From the NCBI RefSeq assembly GCF_000210295.1, contig NC_026737.1:372001-436000 (forward strand): a stretch of DNA of 64,000 bases, in the 5' to 3' direction. The DNA comes from Trypanosoma brucei gambiense DAL972 (Eukaryota > Euglenozoa > Kinetoplastea > Trypanosomatida > Trypanosomatidae). Numbering within the stretch: the first letter of the stretch is position 1; the number at the start of each line of letters is the position of its first letter. The notes under the pieces are model-generated. The model had not been told where the DNA came from, ran no database searches, and saw nothing but the letters and a program-made list of their open reading frames with translations. Shown in pieces: positions 54,435 through 64,000 of this stretch. Position numbers and translations under genes: made by a program.

Positions 54435-55430
54435 GTTCCTCTGATCTCAGTTTGTCTTCTACAGAACACCCCGCCAACACAACAATCACCTACATGCGGA
54501 AGTTAAAAGCAGCAGTGGAAGTCAATTTAAAAAAAAAAAAGAAGACGAGGGAGAAGTAAGAGGAGAGAAATCATTATTGATGTATACAAAAAATTAAATG
54601 CCAAGTGAAGGGTTCTACACGCGACCGCGAAGGCACCAGCATCAGCAACATCACCCGAACACCCGTGCAGACAAGCAACGGAAAGAAAGGAACCATACCC
54701 AAAATGCGTATCATTATTTTTATACCTTCTTCGTCTACGCTTCAAGAGGAAAAAAAACCCTTCCCCCAAAAGCTAGCTGGTGGGGGATGGTAATATAGTG
54801 AAGCACCTCCAAGCAGACACTGCGGTCTCCCTGCTCCAAGCAGCAAAGTTGTGGATAATCCTCAACAAACACACTGCACTAGAGAGGTGGTTCAGTGCTC
54901 AGAATCATGAAACAGAAACACAGCAAAAAAAGAAAAAAAGGAGGGAAAGGCTTCTTGTTTTTTCCTTGCACAGAAGAGATAATGCCGGACACAGCAACGC
55001 AGCAGGCAACCAAACAAGAAAAAAAAACAGAAACCAGATCCGACCAACACAGAAACAAATATATGTATAAATATTTACGCATAATTCATTGAATGCATAA
55101 AACTCCGATTTTCTTCCTCTACATTCACCTCTTTCCCTTTTTCTTAGCGTTCGCCCCCCTCACACCTCAAGACACCTAACCCCAGTGGGAGCACATCAAG
55201 CATATGAAAATATTGAAGTATTCAGTATCAGGCATGGTCATAACAGCCAAAGCGAGAAAAACAAACAATCGTAGTGGCATGAAAGCCCTTATTATCCCTA
55301 GCTCACAAACAAAACAGAAAAAAAAAACATTCCCTCAACCACAACACAAGGGGGACAAAAACTGTGGGGTTAAAAGATAGAACAAACAGTGACTTCTCAA
55401 AGTGGCACCGTAAACCGAACATGCTCCACT
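54435..55430. other. Intergenic region
   Basis: This 1 kb region is between ALBA4 and AP-3 mu. It has poly-A runs and mixed sequence. No gene is called on either strand. Confidence 0.55.
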
Positions 55431-56084
55431 TCAGTTGCCTTCACCCAAATCGCTGCCGTCCCGCTGACTCCCATGCGCACCACCGCCGGTGCCACCACGA
55501 CCTCGGCCGCGACCTCGCCCACGGCTGCCAGCAGCACCGCGACCACCACCGCGGCTGCCGCCACCTCGCCCAGCACCGCGACCACCAGCACGGCTGCCAC
55601 CACCACCGCCACGCCCACGACTGATTTGGGAACGTTCCTCTTCCTCCTTCACCTCAGACTCGGGAAGCGGGGCCTGGTAACCAATGTGGTTCACATCCAG
55701 CGGCTTCAACGACAGCGTAATAAGAATCGTTGAAACTTTCCGCTCCACCTCCTTCTTCTCTGTCTTATCATCATTACCCTCGTACGTGTCGTGGATAACT
55801 TCAGACGAGATTTCGGTCGTCTGATGAAGGCCAGCCACACGGCGCTTCAGCACTTCCGCGACGCCGACCGCGCTGCGGATAGCAGCACCCATAGCACTGA
55901 TCTTCACGGAGTCATACTTCGGTTTCCCCTCCTCACCACGTAGGAGCGCTAACGCATACGTGATGTAACCACGGCTTCCAGGCCTCGCAGTCACACGGAT
56001 CTCATTCTCAGCACCCTGGCCCTTTTCCTTAGCACCCTCGTTTTTGGTTCGTTGGCGATCGTCGTGCGACGGATATGAAGGCAT
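55431..56084 (-). CDS. ALBA4: ALBA-domain RNA-binding protein with RGG tail (ALBA4)
   Basis: A 217-residue protein with an ALBA fold (about 27-130; core segment TARPGSRGYITYALAL and later LITLSLKPLDVNHIGYQAP). The C-terminal region is rich in Gly/Arg/Ser RGG boxes (about 150-200). ALBA proteins bind RNA; T. brucei ALBA3 and ALBA4 are cytoplasmic mRNA-binding proteins linked to translation and developmental regulation. The name ALBA4 rests on gene order: in my recollection ALBA4 precedes ALBA3 on this chromosome. The ALBA domain is identical at DNA level to that of the neighbour over 254 bases (55789-56042), which indicates gene conversion. The central linker and RGG tail differ. Start ATG at 56084. 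Confidence 0.88.
   Translation of the reverse strand: MPSYPSHDDRQRTKNEGAKEKGQGAENEIRVTARPGSRGYITYALALLRGEEGKPKYDSVKISAMGAAIRSAVGVAEVLKRRVAGLHQTTEISSEVIHDTYEGNDDKTEKKEVERKVSTILITLSLKPLDVNHIGYQAPLPESEVKEEEERSQISRGRGGGGGSRAGGRGAGRGGGSRGGGRGAAGSRGRGRGRGRGGTGGGAHGSQRDGSDLGEGN
55633..56042 (-). repeat. Part of a duplicated ALBA coding segment (copy A)
   Basis: Blocks 55633-55752 and 55789-56042 match 57785-57904 and 57941-58194 without a single base difference. They lie within the two ALBA genes and are interrupted by a diverged linker of about 36 bases. Confidence 0.95.
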
Positions 56085-57666
56085 CGTCAGCTTGTGCTTG
56101 AAAATACAGGTTTACCTTGGTGTGTTATTAATGCGATTAATGTGTATTGAATATATATTGCTTTTATTTATATACCCAAATATATGTATTCTTGTGGAAA
56201 GGCGAGTCAACAAGAGGCCGAGTTACTCCTGCAAAGCATATTTATATAAAAAAAAATGGAAGGGATTGCGGTAAACAATGAAACGTAGCACAAGAAAGAG
56301 AGGCAACATATTTTTCATAGAAGCTCGGTACCACTTAAATTTTGACGTACGTGGAGGATAGAACAAAACACACGTCTGTAAGCCGCACGTGGTGGACAGG
56401 AAGACACCAGAGTACGGGCCAGAAACACTTAAAACAGTAGCTGCCTAACACGCACGGGCACACAACCAAAGCAAAAAAAAATCTGCCACACCACACATCA
56501 CTGAAACATTCACCATAGAAACGGTCCCGGTCCCTTTATCGTGGCTTCCACCAAGGTGGTACTGGTGCTCTTCCTACAGGGTTGTACACTTGATCCCAAC
56601 AAAACTCATTGTTCGCTAATCACGTAATTGACGCTTAAATGTCCGTGACGGAGCCCACCGCTCCGCTTGGACGAGTTGACAGTTGACACACGCCCCATCA
56701 GGGCGGAGGAGCGCTGGAACGATTCGTCCCTCGAGCACCCAAAGAACGATAACGGCTCGTGGTTGAGGCACCTCTTCTTTTTCAGCCAAACTAATACCTG
56801 CATTTTATTGTTGGAGCCTCTTTCTGAATTTTTCGGCGGCGGTCCACTCGTACCAACTAATCGAAGTCACGTTTTTAGTCCATCCTTCCCTGTCCTGGTC
56901 GTGTGGTTCAGCAGTCAAATGCTGCCCTCGCCCCTCACAAATGAGGTATTCGAGCGACGATACACGAATCGTGCACCTTGAGGAACTCCGGCGTTTTCAC
57001 TTATTTTACTTTATAATGTTTTACACCCACTTAAGTAAATAAATCTGCGAAAATAAAAATAAAGTATGAGCGAAATAAATGACAAAGGAACCATAGGAAA
57101 GAAGGGACACGGCAAAACCATCAACTCTACCACCAACACTGCCAAGCGTTGCACGACAACTACCACAGAGCTCGTCTCTTAACTTCAATCGCTTCTATCC
57201 TGCGCTTCCTTTCTTGCCTGTGTTTTGTTGGTGGAAAACCAAACCTGACGGCGAGCATAGACTCCGCTTCATCCTCGTAAGCAGTTTTGTCGGCCTTTCT
57301 TCCTTCCGTTTTTACTTTCTCCTTTTGACCTTCTTACATTCACAACCCGTTAGGTCTGTAGATAAGCGTGTACTCGCGGCGTATGAGCGGTTCTCCACGG
57401 CCACCAACACAGTAAAGGGGTATGAGGGCCTCTCACTCTGATCCTTAGCTATCACCTTTTGTTCCTTTTGCACTTTTCCCTTCCTCACTGCTATATCTTG
57501 ATGCTATGTTGTCCCACTTTGCCCCTTTACTTTTAATATATCCTTCTTTTCACTTCTTCTCCCTCCTCCTCACCTCCCTCCCTCATATAAGCTTCATGCT
57601 TTAACGAACATCAAAGACCACATATATCTCCCTTTGCTGCACTTCAAACAAATCGATTCTGATGCC
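56085..57666. other. Intergenic region between the two ALBA genes
   Basis: This 1.6 kb region has ordinary mixed sequence. No gene with support is seen. It separates the tandem ALBA copies and does not resemble the flanks of either gene, apart from about 35 shared bases around each ATG. Confidence 0.55.
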
Positions 57667-58239
57667 TTACTCCTCATTGCCACCACCCCGTCGGTCGTTG
57701 CCACCACGGCCACGACCACCACGGCTGCCACCTCGCCCAGCACCGCGACCGCCGCGGCCACCACGCCGACGCTCCACGGGGTCCCGTTCCTCTTCCTCCT
57801 TCACCTCAGACTCGGGAAGCGGGGCCTGGTAACCAATGTGGTTCACATCCAGCGGCTTCAACGACAGCGTAATAAGAATCGTTGAAACTTTCCGCTCCAC
57901 CTCCATCTTGTCCTTCTTCTCACCAATCCCTTCATACTCGTCGTGGATAACTTCAGACGAGATTTCGGTCGTCTGATGAAGGCCAGCCACACGGCGCTTC
58001 AGCACTTCCGCGACGCCGACCGCGCTGCGGATAGCAGCACCCATAGCACTGATCTTCACGGAGTCATACTTCGGTTTCCCCTCCTCACCACGTAGGAGCG
58101 CTAACGCATACGTGATGTAACCACGGCTTCCAGGCCTCGCAGTCACACGGATCTCATTCTCAGCACCCTGGCCCTTTTCCTTAGCACCCTCGTTCTTGCG
58201 AACACGGCGGTACTCGTCACGTGGCGGATATGAAGGCAT
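57667..58239 (-). CDS. ALBA3: ALBA-domain RNA-binding protein with RGG tail (ALBA3)
   Basis: The 190-residue sister of ALBA4, with the same ALBA domain (TARPGSRGYITYALAL, VGVAEVLKRRVAGLHQT and LITLSLKPLDVNHIG). The N-terminus is longer by one residue (EYRRVRKNEGAKEK). The C-terminal tail is shorter and simpler (GGRGGRGAGRGGSRGG type) and ends GGGNEE. In T. brucei, ALBA3 and ALBA4 associate with each other and with polysomes. The identity to ALBA4 covers silent sites, so recent gene conversion or duplication is likely. The match also extends from about 58226 through the ATG to 58263 of the 5' leader. ATG at 58239 confirmed. Confidence 0.9.
   Translation of the reverse strand: MPSYPPRDEYRRVRKNEGAKEKGQGAENEIRVTARPGSRGYITYALALLRGEEGKPKYDSVKISAMGAAIRSAVGVAEVLKRRVAGLHQTTEISSEVIHDEYEGIGEKKDKMEVERKVSTILITLSLKPLDVNHIGYQAPLPESEVKEEEERDPVERRRGGRGGRGAGRGGSRGGRGRGGNDRRGGGNEE
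57785..58194 (-). repeat. Part of a duplicated ALBA coding segment (copy B)
   Basis: Counterpart of 55633-56042. The 120-base block (57785-57904) and the 254-base block (57941-58194) are each identical to the ALBA4 copy. Confidence 0.95.
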
Positions 58240-59474
58240 CGTCAGCTTGTGCTTGAAAATACAAGTTTATGTTGGTAAGTCCTCGGCAGAAAAAATCCTA
58301 AGTCCCAAAACGTGAGACGCACGAACACCGGTGACAACAAACAGATAAACAGCAATGTTGACGTGACAATAAGAGGCATAAAAGCAGCGGAACGAAGAAT
58401 AAAGAGCGGTCGCTTCGACGGAAGGGAACCCTTGCAGGTGCAAATTGGCAATGATAGCGGCACTCGAAAAATATGCCGTATTAACAACACATGGACGAAG
58501 AAGAAAAAGTAAGCATATTTACTTATAATAACCAGCTACAGCTAAATAAAGCGGAAAAGCTGATTGCGAAAGAACTTGGTAACATTGGACCCGTCCTCAA
58601 AAAAAAGGTAAAAAGGTATCACTTGTGTTACATACACATACAAGAGGTACTTGTGCTGATTCCCATTACATCTCACGCACCTCTCGCTGCCGGTCAACGC
58701 GAAAGCACAATGCTTCGTTCCCTTTCTTCCTTCCCATTTGTGTCCCTTTTCTTTTCTTCGTTTTCCACCTTGGTCTCCCATTCTCGTCTCATTATTCCCT
58801 TTTGACGTGCTGTTGCACCACGTAAACAACAAGTGCAACGCCGAAACGCTCTATTGTGCTCACTCCCACCTTCCTCCTCGTTACAGGGGAAGTAAGTGGG
58901 TTGTCGCTGTGGTCTCACGAATACACTGACCGATGGAAGGGTGTGAATACCGGCAAGAAAAATAAAAATAAGAGGTACAACACCGATTAGCCAACGGAAA
59001 AGGCGAAGTAAGGGAAAAAGAGGGGGAAAGCAGCACAATCGTACGAGGTAATGACTCCTGCGGAGTGTGCCTGGGACCTGCCTATCCACGCATAACATCG
59101 CCTCTCCTAACCATATGAGAGTCTTGCACACACGTCAGACGCACACAAGAGAGCATTCTGTACCGACACTCCAAGTCGTCACCAATAAACACAACAGTAA
59201 CTGAATACGTGGCCTGTTGGCACCCCATCTCCCTCTACACCACAGTATCGTCGGCCGAAAATAATAAGTTCTCGAGGGCCCTCTCTCAAAATGATACATG
59301 TTAACTCTCCTCACATTTATCAATCTCTTTTTTCTTTTACTATTCAAGCAAATCATTCATTCTCTAGACAACCTTATTCTGGACAGCATTGGAAGTGTCA
59401 GAGCGCAGCAACATTCCACCCCTCCCCCCGTTTTTGGCACCGCCCGTCACTCAAAACACCATTGGGCGCGAGAG
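58240..59474. other. Intergenic region
   Basis: This 1.2 kb region is between the coiled-coil gene and ALBA3. A minus-strand frame (58694-59098 from its first ATG) encodes a Leu/Phe-rich peptide and is not called, although a small gene here cannot be excluded. Confidence 0.45.
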
Positions 59475-61235
59475 TTACGGAGCAGAAGGCAACCTCGCCG
59501 ATTGTTCATTCATAAGAGAGAGCTGACGCTCAAACGCCCGTTTGTTCAACGTTCGCAACGATGTCATCAATTCCTCTAGGGCTTGCTGATGGGTCTCCAT
59601 CCACTCCTTCTGCTCAACAAAAGACTGCAAGCGCGAGTCCAGCAACGCCAGCGTCATCTTTACAGAAGCTCTCGATTTCTCTGAACAGGCCGCCGCATTA
59701 TCTAACTCTGTAATTAGCGGAGGAACCTCGTCGTCCCGTGTACCCCAGAACACACGCTGCAATGTCAAAGAGACGGTACGGAACGTCTGCCTGACGCGCT
59801 GGCTCTCCGCCTCATTCTCATTGAGGATGTCCCGCTCGTTTATGGTCTCCTTCTCGGAGACTTTTATGAAAGATGCATGCTCTTCCCGCAGTATTGTGAG
59901 ACGGTCTTGGAGCGTCCTAATGATATTCTCCAGTGCTGCTTCGTACTGTTTTACAATTGTCTCATTCGTCTTCTCCCCCCTCACGCCACTGGCACCGCGG
60001 CGTGCACGTGACTCTTCTTGCCGCTTCTGATGATCCTCAGCGAGTTTTGTGTCCCAGAACGACTGTAGCTGCTGCTTGAGTGCAAGTGTGTTATTCTCAT
60101 AAATAACTGCATCAGATTGCCGAGCCTCTTCAGAGAGCTTTAGAGCCTCCGACAGCTTCTGGATTTCACTCCGCGCTTCCGTTTCCGATTCCTGAGTCTT
60201 CTCGAGCACTATTGCCATCTCTTCCATCCGCCCCATAAGCTTTGCAAATTCCTCCGCCCGATCAGGGTCGGCATTTGACATCGGTGAGCGACCGGCATGG
60301 GGCACATCGCCGTTAGTAGCTTCGTTCTTGGTGCGCAGTTTGGCGCGCAAGTTCTCGATAACAACGTCCTTCTCCAGGAGCTGTTCCTCAAACTCACGCT
60401 CCTTCGCCTCCATCTCCTTCTTATTTTCCTGAATAATCGCGGCCACGAGTTCGCTGTTACGGTGGGCAAGTTTTTCATTGCGCGCCCGCTCCCGCTTTAT
60501 GGCCTCAATGGCCTTCTTCCGTTCCTCTTCAAGAGAGTTCTTCTGCTCCGTCATCTGCTGCAGTAATGCCTCAAGATCATTGTTGATACCAACCAACTCC
60601 CGCTCCCTCTCATCAACCTTCTCCTGCAAATCTTTAAGCGCCTTCTCATGATCGCGAATCAGTTTCTCTATCCGCTTATCATTCTCATCCTTCAATCTGG
60701 CGATCATCGCCTTGGTTTCTGCCTCCAGTTCTGCATTGCGCTTGAGTAACGCATCAACACCGTCAGGTGGTGCATCACGATTTGCATAGAGGCGCATCAC
60801 CTCGCGAAACGGGTACAAATCAACACGCTGCTGAATTTCTTCCTCGTCAATATCCGCGTCGTGAGTGACGTGAAATGTGACGTACAAACTGCCAAGTCGA
60901 AGCTCCCGCAGTGCGACATTTTCCAACGGCACATCACATGCAGCAGCGGCATCCTTCACAAACACGTCACAGAGTGCCACCATGTGGTTGTCAAGCACAC
61001 ACTTCCATCCGTCGCCGTCGAAACGCCTCGTGTGCTGTGTTGTAATCATTTCCACGGACGACAATGAGGTCGACGAAGACATTCCTTCAACCAGATCACT
61101 CGTGTTAGACGGAACCGCGTCAGACGCCACATCCACGGGTTGCGCTTGCTTCACAAGCTGCAAGTAACCGCCCACCTGAGGGCTACCCACAATTTCGGAA
61201 GACCATGCCACCTCCACTCCAACAGAAGCCTCCAT
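59475..61235 (-). CDS. Coiled-coil protein with probable FAZ/cytoskeletal N-terminal domain
   Basis: The 586-residue protein has a small globular domain at about 72-153 (GDGWKCVLDNHM, then LRLGSLYVTFHVTHDADIDEEE, LYPFREVMRLYANR). It is followed by a long coiled coil to the C-terminus (heptad-rich, for example from 'DALLKRNAELEAETKAMIARL' onward). A domain with a GSLxVxFxVxH core occurs in several trypanosomatid cytoskeletal proteins, including FAZ1; I recognise it by pattern and without a search. Such proteins sit on the flagellum, basal body or flagellum attachment zone. The neighbour (62240 onward) is another coiled-coil protein. The open frame extends upstream to 61394 through a TA repeat; ATG 61235 (MEASVGVEV) was chosen because the upstream 53 codons read repeats and mixed leader. 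Confidence 0.8.
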   Translation of the reverse strand: MEASVGVEVAWSSEIVGSPQVGGYLQLVKQAQPVDVASDAVPSNTSDLVEGMSSSTSLSSVEMITTQHTRRFDGDGWKCVLDNHMVALCDVFVKDAAAACDVPLENVALRELRLGSLYVTFHVTHDADIDEEEIQQRVDLYPFREVMRLYANRDAPPDGVDALLKRNAELEAETKAMIARLKDENDKRIEKLIRDHEKALKDLQEKVDERERELVGINNDLEALLQQMTEQKNSLEEERKKAIEAIKRERARNEKLAHRNSELVAAIIQENKKEMEAKEREFEEQLLEKDVVIENLRAKLRTKNEATNGDVPHAGRSPMSNADPDRAEEFAKLMGRMEEMAIVLEKTQESETEARSEIQKLSEALKLSEEARQSDAVIYENNTLALKQQLQSFWDTKLAEDHQKRQEESRARRGASGVRGEKTNETIVKQYEAALENIIRTLQDRLTILREEHASFIKVSEKETINERDILNENEAESQRVRQTFRTVSLTLQRVFWGTRDDEVPPLITELDNAAACSEKSRASVKMTLALLDSRLQSFVEQKEWMETHQQALEELMTSLRTLNKRAFERQLSLMNEQSARLPSAP

Positions 61236-62239
61236 GACTCTCCGGTAAGCTGACGTTGATAAAATGAATGCCCTTAGCTCGCTCTCTGTACGTATATATA
61301 TATATATATATATCCTCTCACCTCCCTTCAGAGCACCTTTGAAACAAATACGCCAATGACAACAAACAACTGCCAACGAAAGATTTGAATGCACCTACAA
61401 AATGAGGTTACTCTAATATGACCAATAGGGTTACTGGGTGCTCATCGAAAAAAAAAGCAGAGGAGTGTTAAACATACATATACACCTTTTTCAAATGACT
61501 ATAAAGTGCAAAGATATCTGACAACTTCTCCCGACCAGCGTGGTATTATTATTATTATTATTTAAAAGCGCAAGAATTTGGGCGTACTACCACAATATGT
61601 CGCACTCAGCGTGCCCCGTGAACATATGTAATACGACAAAAGCACAAGCCATCACATGCCGCATCAACGGGGCAAAAAACCGAGTGCACAAACGCAATCA
61701 ATCACCCGATCAGTCCACCGTTTTTCAGGTGCCCCCCAAAAAAAAAACCACCTCATCACCAGAAGCATCAGAGACAGGAGGAAAGGCAAATATTACGCCT
61801 TCCAATAGCACTAAAATGCTGCCACCGCAGAATAGAGGCAGTTTGACCATACTGTTCCACTGGAGATTCAGTGGTAAACCGCCACGAACTGATTTTGAAA
61901 GAAAAAACAAGCATTCGAACCCTTCCCCGACACCTACGTTAACAAATATAAGAGTAACGGAAAAACAGAAGAGTGCAACAGTGATAAGAAACACAATGCG
62001 CCACACCACCGTCAGATATTAGAAATGGCAAATTACACAGAAGTAAATGTTGATTCACTGAATAACAAAAAAGGCTTCATGCAGCAAAAACGTACATTGC
62101 AACGAAACATTGCACTTAAGTAAAAATAAAGGAACATCACCATACATCCAATAGAAAAAAATGTAAGTAGCAATAATACGTATTTAAACATGTCAAAATT
62201 GTCAGCAACAAAGATGCTTACACGAACAGAAAAAAAAGA
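61236..62239. other. Intergenic region
   Basis: This 1 kb region between the repeat coiled-coil gene and the FAZ-like gene contains a TA run (61295-61313) and an (ATT)n run (61546-61562). A plus-strand frame of 160 codons (61540-62022) is antisense to the array, starts within the ATT repeat, and is not called. Confidence 0.5.
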
Positions 62240-63979
62240 CTACGCCTCATTTCCACGCAGTTCTTCACGAAGAGCTTTAACCTCATCCTCTAGTCTCTTT
62301 ATAACTAAGTCATTACACTTTCTCAGCTCCTCTTGAGACTCCACATAATACTTCATCGTTTCCTCCTGAACCCTTATAGACTCTCTCAGCTTTAGCACCC
62401 TCTTGGCCAGGACAGAACAAAGATGGCAATCATTAACATCGGACAGACTTGAAAGAAGAGAAGAACCTTCAAAAGCATCACCACTTCCACCACGATACGA
62501 AACGCACAAAGACCCACAATCATCATTTATTTTGGACACAACAGCATCATCTTCTTCACAACGAGAAGCGGCAAGAGCCGAAGAAAGAGGAAAGCCAACT
62601 TCCTCCTTCACCTTAAGTGGGGGCACACACGTACCCGCATCACCACCAGCACCCTCAGTGGCACCCCTTCGGTCGAGGTCAACTCCACCACCAAACAGGG
62701 AATTGCTGCCATCCACAGGGCAAAGAACATTACTAGAAATCGCACCTCCAACGTTACCAGATTTTAAAAACACCACATCATGATCATCGGAAACGACTCG
62801 ACAACCCATAACTCTAAGAGCATCACCAACACAATGACCAACTGTTTTTTCACAAGGAAAAGTACTATCCTCAGAAACCTTAACGTTCATATTATCCACA
62901 TTAGAATACGCAAAATCATTCACAACACTCCCACAAACATTGGTACGTTGCAGAGCTTCATACTTTTCATTCAAAGCCCTTAATGATTTAAGTTCATCCT
63001 CCATGGCAGAATTCGAACACCTCGCAGCTTCATACTGTTCATTCACAGCTCTCAGTGAATCAAGTTCATCCTCCATGGCAGCATTAGTACGTTGCAGAGT
63101 TTCATACTGTTCGTTCAAAGCTCGCAATGAATCGAGTTCTTCCTCCATGGCAGCATTGGTACGTTGCAGAGTTTCATACTGTTCATTCAAAGCTCGCAAT
63201 GAATCAAGTTCATCCTCCATGGCAGCATTGGTACGTTGCAGAGCTTCATACTGTTTATTCACAGCTCGCAATGAATCAAGTTCAACTTCCATGGCAGCAT
63301 TAGTACGTTGCAGAGTTTCATACTGTTCATTCAAAGCTCTCAATGAATCAAGTTCTTCCTCCATGGCAGCATTAGTACGTTGCAGAGTTTCATACTGTTC
63401 GTTCAAAGCTCGCAGTGAATCAAGTTCTTCCTCCATGGCAGCATTAGTACGTTGCAGAGTTTCATACTGTTCATTCACAGCTCGCAATGAATCAAGTTCA
63501 TCTTCCATGGCAGCATTAGTACGTTGCAGAGTTTCATACTGTTCGTTCAAAGCTCGCAATGAATCAAGTTCATCTTCCATGGCAGCATTGGTACGTTGCA
63601 GAGTTTCATACTGTTCGTTCAAAGCTCGCAATGAATCAAGTTCATCTTCCATGGCAGCATTAGTACGTTGCAGAGTTTCATACTGTTCATTCACAGCTCG
63701 CAATGAATCAAGTTCATCTTCCATGGCAGCATTAGTACGTTGCAGAGTTTCATACTGTTCGTTCAAAGCTCGTAATGATTTAAGTTCATCCTCCATGGCA
63801 GTATTATTACGTTGTAGAGTTTCATACTGTTCATTCAAAGCCCGTAATGATTTAAGTTCATCCTCCATGGCAGAATTGGAACGCCTCGCAGCTTCATACT
63901 GTTCATTCAAGGACCGTAATGATTTAAGTTCATCCTCCATGGCAGTATTACTACGTTGTAGAGTTTCATACTGTTCATT
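62240..63979 (-). CDS. Giant repetitive coiled-coil protein, C-terminal part ('antigenic protein' type)
   Basis: The frame is open from the N run to TAG/TAA-type termination at 62240, so only the C-terminal 579 residues are visible. Upstream of residue about 350 it consists of 24-residue repeats (consensus MEDELDSLRALNEQYETLQR plus TNAA). After the last degenerate copy (62933-63004) there is a unique tail of about 230 residues. The tail has a low-complexity middle and a short terminal coiled coil (about the last 55 residues, LAKRVLKLRESIRVQEET and following). I recall a large repetitive coiled-coil gene of this type on T. brucei chromosome 4 annotated as an antigenic protein; cytoskeletal or flagellar attachment location is plausible. 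N-terminal length and repeat number cannot be given because of the assembly gap. Confidence 0.85.
   Translation of the reverse strand, partial: NEQYETLQRSNTAMEDELKSLRSLNEQYEAARRSNSAMEDELKSLRALNEQYETLQRNNTAMEDELKSLRALNEQYETLQRTNAAMEDELDSLRAVNEQYETLQRTNAAMEDELDSLRALNEQYETLQRTNAAMEDELDSLRALNEQYETLQRTNAAMEDELDSLRAVNEQYETLQRTNAAMEEELDSLRALNEQYETLQRTNAAMEEELDSLRALNEQYETLQRTNAAMEVELDSLRAVNKQYEALQRTNAAMEDELDSLRALNEQYETLQRTNAAMEEELDSLRALNEQYETLQRTNAAMEDELDSLRAVNEQYEAARCSNSAMEDELKSLRALNEKYEALQRTNVCGSVVNDFAYSNVDNMNVKVSEDSTFPCEKTVGHCVGDALRVMGCRVVSDDHDVVFLKSGNVGGAISSNVLCPVDGSNSLFGGGVDLDRRGATEGAGGDAGTCVPPLKVKEEVGFPLSSALAASRCEEDDAVVSKINDDCGSLCVSYRGGSGDAFEGSSLLSSLSDVNDCHLCSVLAKRVLKLRESIRVQEETMKYYVESQEELRKCNDLVIKRLEDEVKALREELRGNEA
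62933..63979 (-). repeat. 72-bp tandem coding repeat with 216-bp higher-order period
   Basis: Fourteen full units of exactly 72 bp, from 63940 down to 62933, plus 13 codons of a fifteenth before the N run. Units at positions 4, 7, 10 and 13 in reading order carry RAV in place of RAL, giving a three-unit (216 bp) higher-order period. Units 1 and 13 share an unusual AAR(R/C)SNSA end. The last unit is degenerate and opens the tail. Confidence 0.95.
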
Positions 63980-64000
63980 NNNNNNNNNNNNNNNNNNNNN
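63980..64000. other. Assembly gap (N run)
   Basis: The last 21 positions are N. The gap lies inside the 72-bp repeat array, so copy number on the other side is unknown. Confidence 0.99.

Noticed and set aside
58694..59131. Minus-strand frame of 145 codons between the coiled-coil gene and ALBA3
   Set aside because: Starts at a non-ATG codon, has Leu/Phe-rich composition from pyrimidine runs, and lacks a domain. A small gene cannot be fully excluded.
61540..62022. Plus-strand frame of 160 codons
   Set aside because: Antisense to all genes, and begins within an (ATT)n repeat.
62933..63979. CRISPR-like array
   Set aside because: The 72-bp units are contiguous, in frame and encode a coiled coil. 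There are no spacers.

Overview
The window looks like kinetoplastid nuclear DNA, most probably Trypanosoma brucei chromosome 4. Every convincing gene lies on the minus strand, as in a trypanosomatid polycistronic unit. No gene shows introns, polypyrimidine tracts followed by AG precede several ATG codons, and long T, A and microsatellite tracts separate the genes. The tandem ALBA pair, the RuvB-like helicase and the large repeat 'antigenic' coiled-coil gene fit my memory of T. brucei chromosome 4 order; that identification is recall, not a search.

Transcription runs from high to low coordinate. From 63979 down to 30768 the DNA is gene-dense (about 66% coding). In transcription order it holds: the C-terminal part of a 24-residue-repeat coiled-coil protein, cut by an assembly gap; a coiled-coil protein with a probable cytoskeletal/flagellar domain; two ALBA proteins (ALBA3, ALBA4); the AP-3 mu subunit; acyl-CoA-binding protein; RUVBL2; SUV3 helicase; a large protein with a possible inactive exonuclease fold; a CNNM-type transporter; an unknown protein; the diflavin reductase NDOR1/TAH18; a WD40 protein; eIF3g; GPI16/PIG-T; and an unknown disordered protein.

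From 30767 down to 1 only about 29% is coding. An 8.5 kb low-complexity interval (22307-30767) separates the dense block from BUD23, a thioredoxin-like protein, a disordered protein, a PPP-family phosphatase, ribosomal protein eS19, SRP68, a candidate 52-residue protein, a cytosolic carboxypeptidase and URM1. Three further intervals of about 3 to 3.5 kb (783-4318, 10439-13380, 14662-18173) hold only homopolymer tracts and microsatellites, including a (CA)n block of about 240 bp and a roughly 155-bp inverted repeat.

The genes are functionally mixed (translation, secretion, GPI anchoring, rRNA and tRNA modification, Fe-S assembly, chromatin, cytoskeleton), as expected for a trypanosome polycistron, where neighbours need not share a pathway. 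Several starts were moved to the first ATG where the longest open frame begins at a non-ATG codon or runs through a pyrimidine tract. I found no tRNA, rRNA, CRISPR array, transposon or convincing new multi-gene system. The best leads are the probable pseudo-exonuclease protein, the 72/216-bp repeat architecture at the right edge, ALBA gene conversion, a candidate small ORF at 7047-7205, and the long inverted repeat.
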